From: Zygnema cylindricum
Taxonomy: Eukaryota; Streptophyta; Zygnematophyceae; Zygnematales; Zygnemataceae
Assembly (NCBI GenBank): GCA_037447655.1
Contig: JBBHKE010000560.1
Span: forward strand, 54,950-118,949
DNA length: 64,000 nucleotides
Direction of reading: 5' to 3'
The notes beneath the pieces are model-generated. The model did no database searches, had not been told where the DNA came from, and was given only the letters and a program-made list of their open reading frames with translations. Position numbers and translations under genes: made by a program. Shown piece by piece: positions 42,901 through 54,531 of the stretch (positions are counted from its first letter, which is position 1; each line of letters begins with the position of its first letter).

Positions 42901-45900
42901 TCTTTGGGGACAGATGGGGCACCGTCCAACAACCGGATGAGCATGGGTAAACACACTGTCCACTCTCTCCCCCTCTCCTTCTCCCTTTTTTTTCTGTCTC
43001 TCCCTCTCTCACTCTCCCTCTCTCACTCTCCCCTTTCAGTATCAATAGACCCTCATTGATATTTCATTTTTGTATGCTCTTACATTGTCTAATGTTTCTC
43101 GTTTTGCGTGGTCGGTCTCACTTTCCATAGCCGTGCTAAGTAGCAGAGCTAGTCTAAATTCTCACGGCATATCAAATCACCCATAAACCTCTTCAGTTCT
43201 CTACAGCAAGTGGTTGTTCAACATCGATGAAACCTTTGTTCAAAAGTGATGGAGCCTTGGTTTAGAAAAATGGAGCCTTAGTTATAAAAGATGAAGCCTT
43301 TGTTCAAAAAAGGTGAAGACTTTGTTCAAAAATATGGAGCCTCTGTTTAAAATATATGGGCGGTTGGGTTCCCAGTGGACGAGATGTACCTTGCAGCCCT
43401 TATTCACAAGGGCAAGAAGGCATATACTCATGGGATCACAGACCCCACAGCTTTACCAGCTGAGAAGGTTCTTCGAATGGCAACGATAAATGGAGCACGG
43501 ACATGTCTATGGGATAAAGAAATAGGGTCTTTGGAAGTAGGCAAGAAGGTGAGTCATTGCAGGTCAGGCCCTTTTCCCCTCGTGGTACCCGGTGTAAAAT
43601 GAACGCGTGAAAATGAGGACCTATTGTACACCTTTTTGCACGTTTTTGATTCAAACTTTTGAAGGAGAAAGTCTGAAATGAAAGCGAACGGTACATTCTC
43701 AAGGTTGCATTTTAACTTAGTAAACTTTGAATCAAAAATAGTACAATAAGTTTTGCCTTCTTTAGAACTAGGTTTCTGGCATATGACAATTTTGGTGTAG
43801 CTTCCTGTATGTTTTACCACTTTCAGTGAGTTTTTTTTTGGCTTTGTTTTATTGAATTAGTAGTCATGACAGCGGGCAGGAATACAAAAAAGGACAGAAT
43901 TAGGGCAAGTAAAATAATTGCCAAAATAGTTGATAAAAGGATAAGTTACAATAAAGACAAAAATGCTAAAGTAGTAACTGAGAGTGTCACGTAGTGTCAC
44001 TCTGACAGACTGTCCTACAGCCTACGTGATCCCAAAGGGTCACTTGTCTTTTCCTAGCATGACGAAAGGGCAAGGTGTCCTTTCGTAAGAAGAGAAATAA
44101 AATATCTAAATTTGAATCTAAGACAGAGGTACAGAAAGATAGATAACAAAAAGCAGAATACTAGACTATGTTATCTAGCACTTAGAATAATAAATTAAGT
44201 TTGTAGCAAAGGAGAATAAAGACGAATCTAGGATTCCAACATGTTTTTTATTTCCTTGAATGTACGGTTATTTAATGCTTACGGAGTTTGTTTGTAAGTA
44301 TTATGCTTATGACTTTACTACACCGCCCATCGTTATTAGAGTTAGTGAATTATTAGCGTCAACGCTTTATTGCAATTAACGACACTAAATTACGTTTTGC
44401 CATGTGGCTCATTATGGATCACTTACAAGCTAAACACGGTTATTTACACTAATTTATGATTTTGGGTCAAAAACCACTCACTTGAATTAGAGTGATTAAC
44501 TTAAATAACGATGGGCAGTGTAGTAGTCTAGTTGTGTGAGTTGCAATAGTCTTGACAGAATGTTGGTCAAAGCTTTAAGATGTCAACGTTAAGGTTCACC
44601 AAATTATGGCTTGCCTCACATCCATATTGCAGTGATGAAAGAGCCTCCCGTGTAAGAGTAAATCGTTTTTTTTTTTTTTTTTGAAACCACAAGTGCTGCA
44701 GGTTGTGTGAATATGATTGTAACTTCGTTTTAAAATTGTGTGAATCTGATCTTGGCTTTTTAGCTTTGTTCTAAAAATACACATGCAGGCAGATTTAGTG
44801 GTCGTCGATCCTCACAACTTCACGATGACGCCTCTTCATGATCCGTAAGTCTTTTGTTCCATTGCAAGTTTCTAAAAATGCTTCCAAATGTGATGTAATT
44901 CATCCCTATGAATCAAAAGAGCGGACCAGTGCAAACGGGTGCGTCTGCTGTGCAATTTTTTTGCCAAATGAAAAAGTTTAAAATAACACACACTTAATTT
45001 CTACTATGGGAAAATTCTGCACTGTGTGTACTGGTTCGCATTTTTTATTCATAGGTGGTGTTCAAAACAGTGATGATTGTTGTGCTTTGGATTTTTAAAC
45101 CCAGAAAGCATTCAGTTCTGTAAGCTTAATCTTACTTAAAAATGCTCCAATACTTTATTTTTAAGCACATTGTTGTCTACAGTTTTTTATGGTTTTTTAA
45201 GCATCTTTGCATGCAGTAGCTTTTTCAACCACTAAAAGAGCCTTCCCTGCAAGAACCTCTTTCATAAAGATCTTGTTAAGGTTATATGTTGCCTGTGATC
45301 CATGTTCTCTTTAGTGAGTCTCGTTTGCATCTTTCATCAGAATTAGTTCAAAATGTGTTCAATTGGGAGATTACAAAATGGCATTTTACGTTTTTAGGTT
45401 TTTCAGTAAAACTGTCATATGGAAGGGTAAGAAACTATAGGTTGCAGGCTCCTCAAATGAGCCTCGTTTTCTGGCGTGAATAACCAAGTATGTTTATGGC
45501 ATGAATATGTGGATGCAGTATAGCGAACTTTGTTTACAGTATGCGTTCGGAAAACATCGAATCTGTGATGTGCAATGGGAAATGGCTTATGCGAGATCGA
45601 ATCATCCTCACCGTTGATGAGGTGCCCCCACCTGTTTCCCCTGTCTACTACCAGTCTGATGTAGTATTGAATGTTTGCTTTCTTTGTTGTCGTATCTTTT
45701 TTGACGAGTAGTATTATACACATATCCATGACTGGTTCATAACAAATTGTTGAGAACAGCTAACTTGTACACTATTAATTGACTCTTCTGTCTGTTTCCT
45801 TTACAAAACTTTTTTAGCCATTGTTTATATGTGTTTATAGATGTACGAGGGTCAGTTGTGTATGAATTTCCAAAAAGGTTAGCATACTATGCAAAGCTAA

Positions 45901-46170
45901 TACACAAATGTTCGTTATAGCGTTTTCACTCTCCTTCCCTTACCTCCTCACCGAGCATGACAACTTGGATGTTACAAATCTCAAAATCTTAGTCCAGTTT
46001 TTGGGAGCTAAAACCATCTTATTCGTGACCTTTTTTTTTTTCTGCTTTGTGTTTGTGACGGAAACCAGGCTACTATTTTGTCCAAGGCGTCTGACGCAGC
46101 AAAGGAGGTTATAAAGAGAGCTGGGATCAAGTTGCCGCAAAGAATGTGCTTTGTTAATACAGAAGTTTAA
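39935..46170 (+). CDS. MTA/SAH deaminase-like amidohydrolase, 5' end not found
   Basis: Metal-dependent hydrolase of the subtype that deaminates 5'-methylthioadenosine and S-adenosylhomocysteine; guanine deaminase and chlorohydrolases (TrzA/AtzA) are relatives, so the substrate is inferred. Nine exons with consistent phases: 39935-40107, 40680-40838, 41370-41519, 42118-42261, 42790-42946, 43376-43548, 44789-44844, 45519-45621, 46069-46170 (TAA 46168-46170), 388 residues visible plus split first codon. Motifs in order: [20 protein letters not shown] (HxH metal site), [34 protein letters not shown] (third His), [11 protein letters not shown] (fourth His), [31 protein letters not shown] (catalytic Asp), [11 protein letters not shown]. 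The missing N-terminal exons would code the first part of the beta-sandwich. The last intron donor is GAG|GTGCCC, weak but best for phase and family fit. Introns hold MITEs and short tandem repeats. The family is mainly bacterial, and a bacterial origin of this intron-rich gene is possible. Confidence 0.87.
41179..41287. mobile_element. Short MITE, TACACTGCC family, 109 bases
   Basis: Ends TACACTGCCTATCGCTATTAG and GATGGGCAGTGTA; the interior (TGATTTTGGGTTAAAAAAGCACTCACTTGAATTAGAG) matches the right half of 44319-44522. A deletion derivative in amidohydrolase intron 2. Confidence 0.8.
41881..42073. mobile_element. Probable degenerate MITE in amidohydrolase intron 3
   Basis: Left CACTTCCCATTGCTATCAGTG and right CTAATATTGATTAGCAGTGTAG resemble family ends; the interior has AATAGTGTTTTTAACACTATT. 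It ends 44 bases before the exon at 42118. Confidence 0.5.
42287..42401. repeat. 22-base tandem repeat (CACCTATTGCATCATCTTTA)
   Basis: About five units after the donor of amidohydrolase exon 42118-42261. Confidence 0.85.
42958..43037. repeat. CT-rich tract in amidohydrolase intron 5
   Basis: CTCTCCCTCTCTCACT words starting a dozen bases after the donor at 42947. Confidence 0.85.
43225..43352. repeat. 32-base tandem repeat (TGGAGCCTTTGTTCAAAAA)
   Basis: Four degenerate units just before the acceptor of amidohydrolase exon 43376-43548. Confidence 0.8.
44319..44522. mobile_element. MITE, TACACCGCCCATCG family, 204 bases
   Basis: Ends TACACCGCCCATCGTTATTAG and AATAACGATGGGCAGTGTA form clear inverted repeats; interior matches 4179-4378. 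Located in amidohydrolase intron 6, flanked by TAC on the left and GTAG on the right. Confidence 0.85.
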
Positions 46171-48597
46171 GATGATTGACGACATGTCTTGTTAATGTGA
46201 AAAGCTTCCATTAGATTTCCGTAAGATTCTGTAAGATTCTGTAAGATTCTGTAGGATTATGATGTAGTCGTGGTGTAAACAAAGGTTTTGGGAGGGGAAA
46301 GGTGGGGGTAAATAGTTAACGGTATTCTGCAGAAGGACAAACAGTGGTTCAGATGATTTTTATGAGATGGTTACTGAAGTGACATGAGGTTGGATGAGTA
46401 GTTGTCCAGCATGAGTGTAAGATGTGTGAAGTTTGTGAGTTTCGACTACAATAGTTATGAGGTACAACACTAGAGGGAGCAAGACATAGAGTACTGTGGC
46501 GCGTAAATTATCAAAAGATAGACTAAGTGCACTCCAGAATCAACGCCAAGATGTGTAGATTATGGCCATATGAAAGTTATGGTTTGATGTTTTCAAATCT
46601 GTAAGATAGAATTTGTTCCAGCAGGAAAAACAAGGCTTGGTGAGACATCAAAGAGGGAATGTTGAGAGGATATTTCTAGAAAGGCTGTATCTAGATGACT
46701 CTTTTATTGTGCATGGGGACAATCTTTGTTTGAATTTTTTGGTTGTCGTTGTTGCCTACTTGAACTATTTTGTTTTTCTATTTCAAATGCTTACTGCCAA
46801 AATAGGACAACAAAATCATCTGTTGTTTCATAGTGTGCGTCTGTTGGTGCAGTGAATATGCACAAGTAGTTTATATGGTAAACAGGTATATGTACCAGGA
46901 TAAAAATGTGAAGTTAGAAATTAAAGTACATTAACAAAAAGGAGGGTAGCTTCATGCCGAGGTCTTAAAGCTCGCAGCAATTAATAACAAGGAGTGCACA
47001 GAAGATGGCCTTAGGCTCATGGTTGAAAATCAACAAGCTAAAACTGGATTATAATATACGAAGACAGTTGCGTAAGTCTCTATGGTTTATTGGAGCACAT
47101 TAATAATAGTTGCCAAAATGCAGAATAATATGCTCATCACATAATCGAAATTTTACCTTTGTTTAGAGGATGAATCGTGAGAAATAATTCAGTATGAACA
47201 GTTTTTTGAGTTACCATATTACAGTTACTAATACAAAGCTGTCACTGTCATTATTTTCTGAAGTAAGGGTACTTTCGCATGTGCTAAAGTTACAGTTATT
47301 TTTTGTCGTTTTCCTCCATAACTTGGAAAAAAACGAGAAAATCCGCAGCCGTACCAAAAAATTGAAATTACCACTGTACAAGTTGCGTTACCTTGAAACT
47401 TTACATGTACTGTAGTTTGTCGTCTAGCGCGATGCAGTTTGTCGTTTAGCGCCATTCGACCCACTTTCGCGTCCTTTCAGCTCATCTTCAAACTTTATAT
47501 AAAATCACCTCGCGAGGTGATTTTAAATAAAGTTTCATGAGCGAATAGGCAGATGCTGTCGCACGTGTCGGAAGTTTTTGACTATTTTTGTGCCCGTAGT
47601 ACCAAAAAAAAAACGTTTCCAACCTGTGCGTGACTTTTATCCGTGAGCTTTTTTCCGTACAAGGGCCGTGGAGGGGGTCTCGACCAACGGACGCCATTCG
47701 CAAAAGCGAAGTCCGCGAAAGCTCCTCTCTCTCTCTCTCCCTCTCCCACTACCGCGTCCATCTCACAATTCTTGCAATGAAAAAAGTCAATAATGGTATC
47801 AAATGAAAGATCTCTAAAAACGATTTTTTTGTACTATGTTTGGGCGTATTTTGATGGCAAGTAGAGTGAGAAAATACTAAAAAACAAATTCGGGAAACCA
47901 TCGCGGAAGTTTTAGAATTTGTGACTTCGACGCTGTCATAATTTGAGCGTGACGTCAAAATGTCACAAACCCTAAACATCTACAATGTCACAAGTAGCTA
48001 GACGCCTACAACCGTCGCTATTTTGTAAACGTCATCAATTGTCGTGAGTTTTGTAGTCGTCTACAACCGTCACAAATTACACCCACGTCTACACCCGTCA
48101 CAATCTAAAGTAACGACTTCATTTCTTTACATACGAATGCTCTGAAGGTAGTACGGATAATCTTGGCTAAAAACAAAGTTACAAGACTAAAGTTTTGGTT
48201 ACATGCGAAAGTACCCTAAACTTCCTCTTCCAGATATAACTCGTGAAGGTCAGTTTCTCAGGAAAATATATTATAACATAAGACAAAATTACCACCTCAA
48301 ACTGGTAAGATTGTCATTTCTGCAGCAGTTTTTCCACCCAGATATACATTCAAATGTATTCACAACAATAATTGCACAAAATTTCTTCCACGATTTCAAT
48401 AAAATTACTGTCGACAATTCAACAGGTCTACCTCTGAAGACTAAAGACAATCAACTCGACAGGCACTGTATAAAACTGATTAAAGTCATTACAGCTGTCT
48501 CTATCATTTAAATTGCAAGAACCTAAAAAATAAATCATGCGCTGTTCAACTGAAACACCTTCAATACTCCATCTTCAATACTTCATTAGTTACAATA
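46171..48597. other. Convergent spacer between amidohydrolase and aminotransferase
   Basis: Holds both 3' regions and the element at 47267-48216. No further gene recognised; the short frames here (for example 46613-46855) have no family resemblance. Confidence 0.55.
47267..48216. mobile_element. PIF/Harbinger-like non-autonomous element, copy B
   Basis: 950 bases, ends GGGTACTTTCGCATG and CATGCGAAAGTACCC, flanked on both sides by TAA (47264-47266 and 48217-48219), a 3-base duplication typical of PIF/Harbinger. Contains the palindrome CACCTCGCGAGGTG near 47505. Opposite orientation to copy A at 18233-19232. Confidence 0.85.
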
Positions 48598-49126
48598 TTA
48601 TACTATCCTGGTGCTGTTTGAAGCTATCTCATTTTTCACCAGTTGTGATAGTTTGTGGACAAGTGACTGCTCAAATCGATATGTTTGGACATCCTGGCAA
48701 CAAAAATCACGAAGCCCATCAGAATCTCTTCAAAGGGGTTCCATCAAACTAAAATAACAGCATGAAAAAATATAAAACCTGAAGTTTATCCAACTCCAAT
48801 AATTCATGAACATACTAGTTGCGTCAGCTGTTTTCCCCACAAAAGTCAAGGTGGTGAATAATGACCATGCCCTTTCTATTTTGTGCTCTTCCAATGTCAA
48901 CTTGAAAAATAAAAAAGCCACAGTAATAATGGAAAGCAGTGGAAAGATACGCACCCCATCATTAGGAATACGGAGCTCGTCAATCGGTAGAACAAGACGT
49001 GACGTACTGGTGATGAAAGCTCCCTCCCAAGAATCACTATCCTTCACATTTGGAGCCTGTAATAGCACCTCAATTCCTGCCAATAGATAGGAATCTTAGG
49101 ATTGTCCAGTGATAAATAAAGTTAAA

Positions 49127-49194
<68 letters not shown>

Positions 49195-52100
49195 CTTACA
49201 TCCACCTCTTTGTCACAGTGAAACGTTTTTAGAAATATTTCACCAGAACAAAAATTGCTTTACTTGCAAATGCAAAAACTTCCTGTGATCAAATATAAGA
49301 AGTTTGCACTTCTTGACAGATGAGGACTGCTATCAATGATTGGAAGCTCTCTATATTTAAAAGTAGATAATTTCCAAAATAAGCACCACTATGAGACATA
49401 GAAGTGAAGTGTTCCTCACCTTCCCGTTTACACACTGCAAGAGCAACTTCACGAACTGTACCAAGGAGTACTCCATCGGGAGCTGTCACGACAACCCCCT
49501 TTTGCACCTGTTTCGTCACATGTAGAAACAAACATAGAACATTTTTCACCTCTCAGAGTTTTGAAGTTGATGGTTGACAAATACACACTTGGCAAAAGGT
49601 GAGAAAAGTTTGCCACAATAGTCAGAATTGAATGTTCATCTCTATCTCCTGAGACTTTCTCAATCAAAATAGCCCTTCTATCCCTTCGCCTTAGAAACTA
49701 CTTCCCCAAAAGATCTCCAACGTCGCAATTCTATGTTGCAGATTTCAATTAAACAGAGCTGCTAGACATTTGCTTATCCTTGCCAGTTCCACCTTCGCCA
49801 GTTCAGCGCTTCAATATCACTTCCAGACCTGTGATGGCATTGAGTGCAACTTTTAAAGTAAAAACAAACTAATCATTCAACACACTCACCGCGAAGAAGT
49901 TACTGGTCATGCCTTCGAGAACACTTCCATCTTCCCCCATTAACAAAATCTCATTAACATCAGCTGGCTTTGAGGCCTCCAATGTTTTCCGTTGCCTGCG
50001 AGACAGATGCCATGTAGCGTTTAAGAGATTCAAACATTCCCTAAGCTCATAGAGCACATAAAAGAAGGTGGATGTACTGGTAAGGGACATTTAATTAGCC
50101 TCAAAATTGCAACATATCAGCAACGCATCAGCTGTAGCCAATCGAATCTTTCAGTCCGTCCAAAATCCTGCAATGGAGAGGATTATAAGACTTACCGAAC
50201 CCACTCTGAATCCTTGGCTGCTGCATTACTACGAGGATAGCCTCTGATCTCCACCTTAACTGGCGGAGCAGGAGGAGGAGGAAGTGTTGTCAGATGGATA
50301 AACAGGTCATGTTTCTGCAAGTACAACCAAGACATGAGCCTTGCTGTTAATAAGATTGGGGATCTCAATTACAAAATTCTACAAGTGGTTAATAAATGCA
50401 TTCTCATCTACCATAGAGGAGACAAAGTGAATGTGCTAATGTAAGAAGCTGGGAGTTAAAAGGCAAACAGGGCTTATTGTCCACTGTATATAGGCTTGAT
50501 GTCTGACATAACTTTCAAGAGATGCCATAGAAAACTACAAAATGGAAAACGCAAGGTCTTTGTTTTCAAAAACATGAATGAGGACTGATCATCACACGAT
50601 ACCCTGGATTGTTACTAAAGTAACGTTTTACTTAGAATAATTCTGGTTCCGATTCTTTGTCCATTAATTTTTCAAATCCTTTACCCATCCCATCTCAATG
50701 AATCCTAAGCTTTACAATGCTCAGTGTCTTCAAACAACTAGCTGAAAGAGTTGCTGGGAAAACCTGTTCAGTCCAAGTCAGCAGAATCGTAATTTTGAGC
50801 TCGCCCCCATAATCCGCATACATCTCAGAAAATGCCGACAGACCAGCTTGTAGAGACTTAAGAACCAGAGGACGAAGTGATTCTACCTGCATCTTGAGAT
50901 GATAAACAATTATTCACAAACTTTCAAAAACAAAACACACTCAAGATACAAAAAAAAACAAAAAAAATCCTGTGTCTTCGAGTTTCCGGCTAAAACAGAG
51001 TTGGCAGCATTACCAATGACATGTTCCGCCAAAGCTCCTCTAACATGAAAAATCCGAAACAGTAGCATAGAGAAAACAATCGACTCCAAGTGACAGCTTC
51101 AGTTTTAAGCTCAAATAGGCAGCATGTCCATAATACCCCAGCATTCCAGTTTGACCAAAAAAGATTTATGGCGAAATATAATAGACTAAAATACCCTTGT
51201 GGTGAAATAGGATAGGCTCAAATACATTCGTGGTGATAAGGAAAGGCTTTAATACCTTTGTTAAATGTTCCAGGGAAACCACAGAGGGTCCTGACTTTGC
51301 GTCAGCTTCCAGCATCAACTCCACAGACTGTGCTGCACCAGGCAACACTTGATGCCACTTTCTGAGGGCTAATAATAATATTTACTATTGATATGCATTG
51401 GTATTCTGAGGGTTAATAATAATGTTACTGTTATTGGTGAACTTTGGTATTCTGAGGGCAAATAAAAATATAACTCTTATTGGAATACTTTGGTATTCTG
51501 AGGGCTAATAATAGGATTTTTGTTATTGGTACACTTTGGTATAAACGAAAGTATACCAAAAAGCCAGCATAAATATCTGGTTATAAACTGGTCGAGAGTA
51601 CACATGTAAAAGCTTTTCTATTTAACTTGTTGAACAGTTGAAATCAAACATGGAACGGGCAAGAGAGGGAAGGAAAAATGTTGCTTTTATTCATCAAAAG
51701 GTAACATTGAAAGGAAGACAAATGCGTTGGTATGAATCAATGTTCTCTTCACGTTCATTATAAAAGACTCTCATTTTTTTATGTACCTTCAAGTAACCCA
51801 CTCTCGTCACTCGAATTAGGGTGAATTGTACCTTAAAGGTTTCAATAAAAACAAAATCTATCAGGTATTTCAAAATTCATTTCCTCGGGAATGTGCGTGA
51901 AACAAGCATCCTCAAACAGAAACAGCGAACATTTTCATTGCACCGATCACTAAACATCCACAAAATAAAATCATAAACAAAACAATGTACATTTCAAATA
52001 GCAACATTTGCAAAATGAATGAGGCAATAAAGAGCAAAGAACTACACGTGAAATAAAGTAGAGCCCTGGAAAAGCATACCAAGACGTGCGACATGAAATT

Positions 52101-52400
52101 CAAATTCAAAAATTGAGTTTCGATCCACAGTTCTTGCAGTTGTATAGGCCCCTGCGATGCAAATTGTGTAGTTCACAAGACAGGTGAGGAAAGTTTAAAA
52201 AAGTCAATTACGCAACAAAAGTTGAAAGCCATAACAACATTCTACTGGCAAGAAAAAAACGCCACATATCTGTTTCATTGGCAATCAACAACAGTTCAAG
52301 TAATGCACACTTATTATTAAAAGTAAGAAAAAATGCAAAACCTGCTATGTCCATGTTTATTGAATTTACTCCACCCCTCCCCACCCTCCCCCCCCTCCCC

Positions 52401-52437
<37 letters not shown>

Positions 52438-52954
52438 CCCCCCCCCCCCCTCCCCCTCCCCCCCTCCCCCCCTCCCTCCCTTTCCTTCTCACACCCGTGA
52501 ATCCAAGAGAAGTAAGTGTACCTCGAGGGTATGACCCGAGAAACTCTCCTGCAGTCTGCGTGCATTTAACAACTTCCGTATTGTGCACAAACACAACCTT
52601 CAAATCTTCATTATGGCTGGTAGCTTTGACTTCTTTAGAAGGCAAAGATTCTGTACTAGAAGCCATGGAACTTGCTTGTATACTGGATGACTGGCTAATC
52701 CAATGCTTACTTCTCAGAAGAGAACTGACAGCAGGAGGAAGCTTAGAGATGAATAATGGCTGTAATGACGACAAACCTCGACTGCTAGTGAAAGTAGAGA
52801 GAGGAGAGGGAGAGGATTGGAGAGAAGCAACTCGTAAAGTATATTTCATGCAGCCGTGCCTTCCTAATAAGCTGCGAGATGACAGGAGAGAGCAGCTTGC
52901 ATGCTTGAAGTGGCTGTGGATGTCAAGAAGCAGTGAGTTACCAGCTGAGCGCAT
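48598..52954 (-). CDS. Class IV aminotransferase-like protein (plant D-amino-acid-transaminase/ADCL-like)
   Basis: PLP enzyme of fold type IV, the group with branched-chain and D-amino-acid transaminases and aminodeoxychorismate lyase; the substrate cannot be told from sequence. Nine minus-strand exons with consistent phases: 52954-52522, 52151-52080, 51368-51256, 50886-50764, 50314-50196, 49995-49890, 49507-49420, 49076-48955, 48693-48598 (TAA 48600-48598), 423 residues. The first 100 or so residues are Ser/Leu/His/Arg-rich and acid-poor, like a plastid or mitochondrial targeting peptide. Then SYPRGAYTTARTV, EIRGYPRSNAAAKDSEWV with Lys281 as likely PLP Schiff-base lysine (33 residues before the glutamate of LEGMTSNFFA, as spacing in the family requires), TAPDGVLLGTVRE and GAFITSTSRLVLPIDEL, and an amphipathic end KLSQLVKNEIASNSTRI. 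This pattern matches the plant proteins annotated as D-aminoacid aminotransferase-like. Intron 1 contains a poly-C tract; the exon 3 acceptor lies in a four-copy tandem repeat. The gene is convergent with the amidohydrolase. Confidence 0.88.
49127..49192. repeat. (AC)n microsatellite
   Basis: About 33 AC dinucleotides with one G substitution, in aminotransferase intron 7. Confidence 0.97.
51361..51545. repeat. Four copies of a 45-base unit containing the exon 3 acceptor
   Basis: Units start with TCTGAGGG at 51361, 51405, 51451 and 51497. In gene sense each ends in ATTATTAG|CCCTCAGA or a close variant; the last one is the acceptor of aminotransferase exon 3 at 51368, so the acceptor context is present four times. 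Confidence 0.85.
52372..52490. repeat. Poly-C / CCCCTCC tract
   Basis: Long C runs with occasional T on the plus strand, meaning G-rich on the transcribed sense strand of the aminotransferase intron 1. Could form quadruplexes in the transcript. Confidence 0.92.
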
Positions 52955-53275
52955 TTTGAAGAAGGCTGGATTTTTGCTGGAATGAAAATCTTATTCAGCA
53001 GGGCTATTACTGTACCTTATGAGCAATAAACGCGATAGTACAATACGAGTTTCACTTCCAGAGTTCAAGCTATAGTTTAAGTTCGACAAAATATGTTACG
53101 TGCGGTTTTTCGTGCGAATTTAGGTGAGTGGATTGTCGCAGATGTGGTATCAATCGAATCGTCTCGACAAGGTCTATGACGTGAACTAATTTTTTTCAGA
53201 AAAATGTTGTGAAAACGACAAAGGTATTGGAGATGCCGTCGATCAATTTGATCGCCGTCGATGAATTTGATCTAC

Positions 53276-53515
53276 GGCAGAGATCGCAAAAATCAAAATT
53301 TCAGATACCAGAATCTGACATTTTTTTTTTTCAAATTTCTGAACAACCGAAGTCCGGCCGGGTTATTGCACGCTCCTAAATTGTTACCCGGTAACCGATG
53401 CGCGTTTACGAAAAAAAAAGTTAACCGAAACTCGATTTCTCGCGACTACCCGTACCCGCCGGTACCTGAATAAGTACAAAACTTATGGTACATCTCCCTT
53501 AAAGCGTCCACGTAT
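53276..53515. mobile_element. Truncated relative of the 53655-54116 element
   Basis: GCAGAGATCGCAAAAATCAAAATTT and the block GTTAACCGAAACTCGATTTCTCG...CTACCCGTACCCGCC...ACATnTCCCTTA occur here and again in 53655-53890. The right end is missing. Confidence 0.65.
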
Positions 53516-53654
53516 CGACGATAAGCTTTGCTCGTTTTAGAGCGATATATCGCGACCCCTCACAAATTCGATAACCGGTAGTTATCGTTATCGATTTTAT
53601 CAAGATAAAATTTCTCCCCGATTCACAACATTAGTAAATTGACTGTAAAAGGAT

Positions 53655-54116
53655 CAGAGGTCGCAAAAGTCAAAATTTTAGATAATCGAAACCGACCGTT
53701 TTTATTTTTTCAAAATCTGAGTACCCGACGCCCGACCGGGTTATGTCAAGCTCCAAAATTGTTAACCGTTACCTGAAAATCGTTTACGAAAATAAAAGTT
53801 AACCGAAACTCGATTTCTCGTGACTACCCGTACCCGCCCGTATCTGAATAAGAACAAAATTAATGGTACATTTCCCTTATACCTTCCACGATACAACAGT
53901 ACAAAGTACAATACTGTTGGATAGTATGGACAGTACAAAAATTTCATTTTTTTTTCGTTTTTTGCTTACCTGACCGTAACCGATTTTTTTTTCTGTGAAT
54001 CAACCGCCCAAATCCGCCCGGCCCCCCAAATTTGGCACCCCGAATCCGTTCCGGATCCGACGCGGGCGGTCGGTTAACGGTCGGTTACGGTTTCGGTTAA
54101 CCGTTTGCGACCTCTG
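53655..54116. mobile_element. hAT-like MITE, CAGAGGTCGCAAA ends, 462 bases
   Basis: Terminal inverted repeats CAGAGGTCGCAAA / TTTGCGACCTCTG. Flanks AAAAGGAT (53647-53654) and ATAAGGAT (54117-54124) agree in seven of eight bases, as expected for an aged 8-base target duplication. Interior is rich in GGTTAACCG and CCGTACCCG words. Confidence 0.82.
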
Positions 54117-54531
54117 ATAAGGATATCATTTGTTGCCAAAAGGAAGACCAATAGAGTACAAAACATGACTGTAACTAGAAATAGTTGATGGACATCAAAA
54201 GCAAAAAGACCAACCTCTCTACATGGACAAATTTCGTACTTCCATTAGTCGGTCCCAGAAAACATACGGATAAACGTAAATAAACGTACAAAAACATATG
54301 GATACGCGAACTAGTAGTGATATCTTGCATAATCATCCATTGGGTTGGGACCATAAACAACCATTCATCTGCGTGGCTGAGATTGGTAGTCGTAGACTAG
54401 TATTGAGATGTCAAAAATCAATGAAGATTCTTCACAACAAAAATAATACAAGTTTGCAATCATGTAATATTTGTACGTTCTAATTATATAACGAAAGTTT
54501 ATAGCATAACAAAGTCTTTATTGCAAAAATT

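Noticed and set aside
52208-52521. Gly/Arg-rich continuation of aminotransferase exon 1
   Set aside because: It reads through the poly-C tract of intron 1; the phase-correct donor at 52521 joins SYPRG to AYTTARTV of exon 2.
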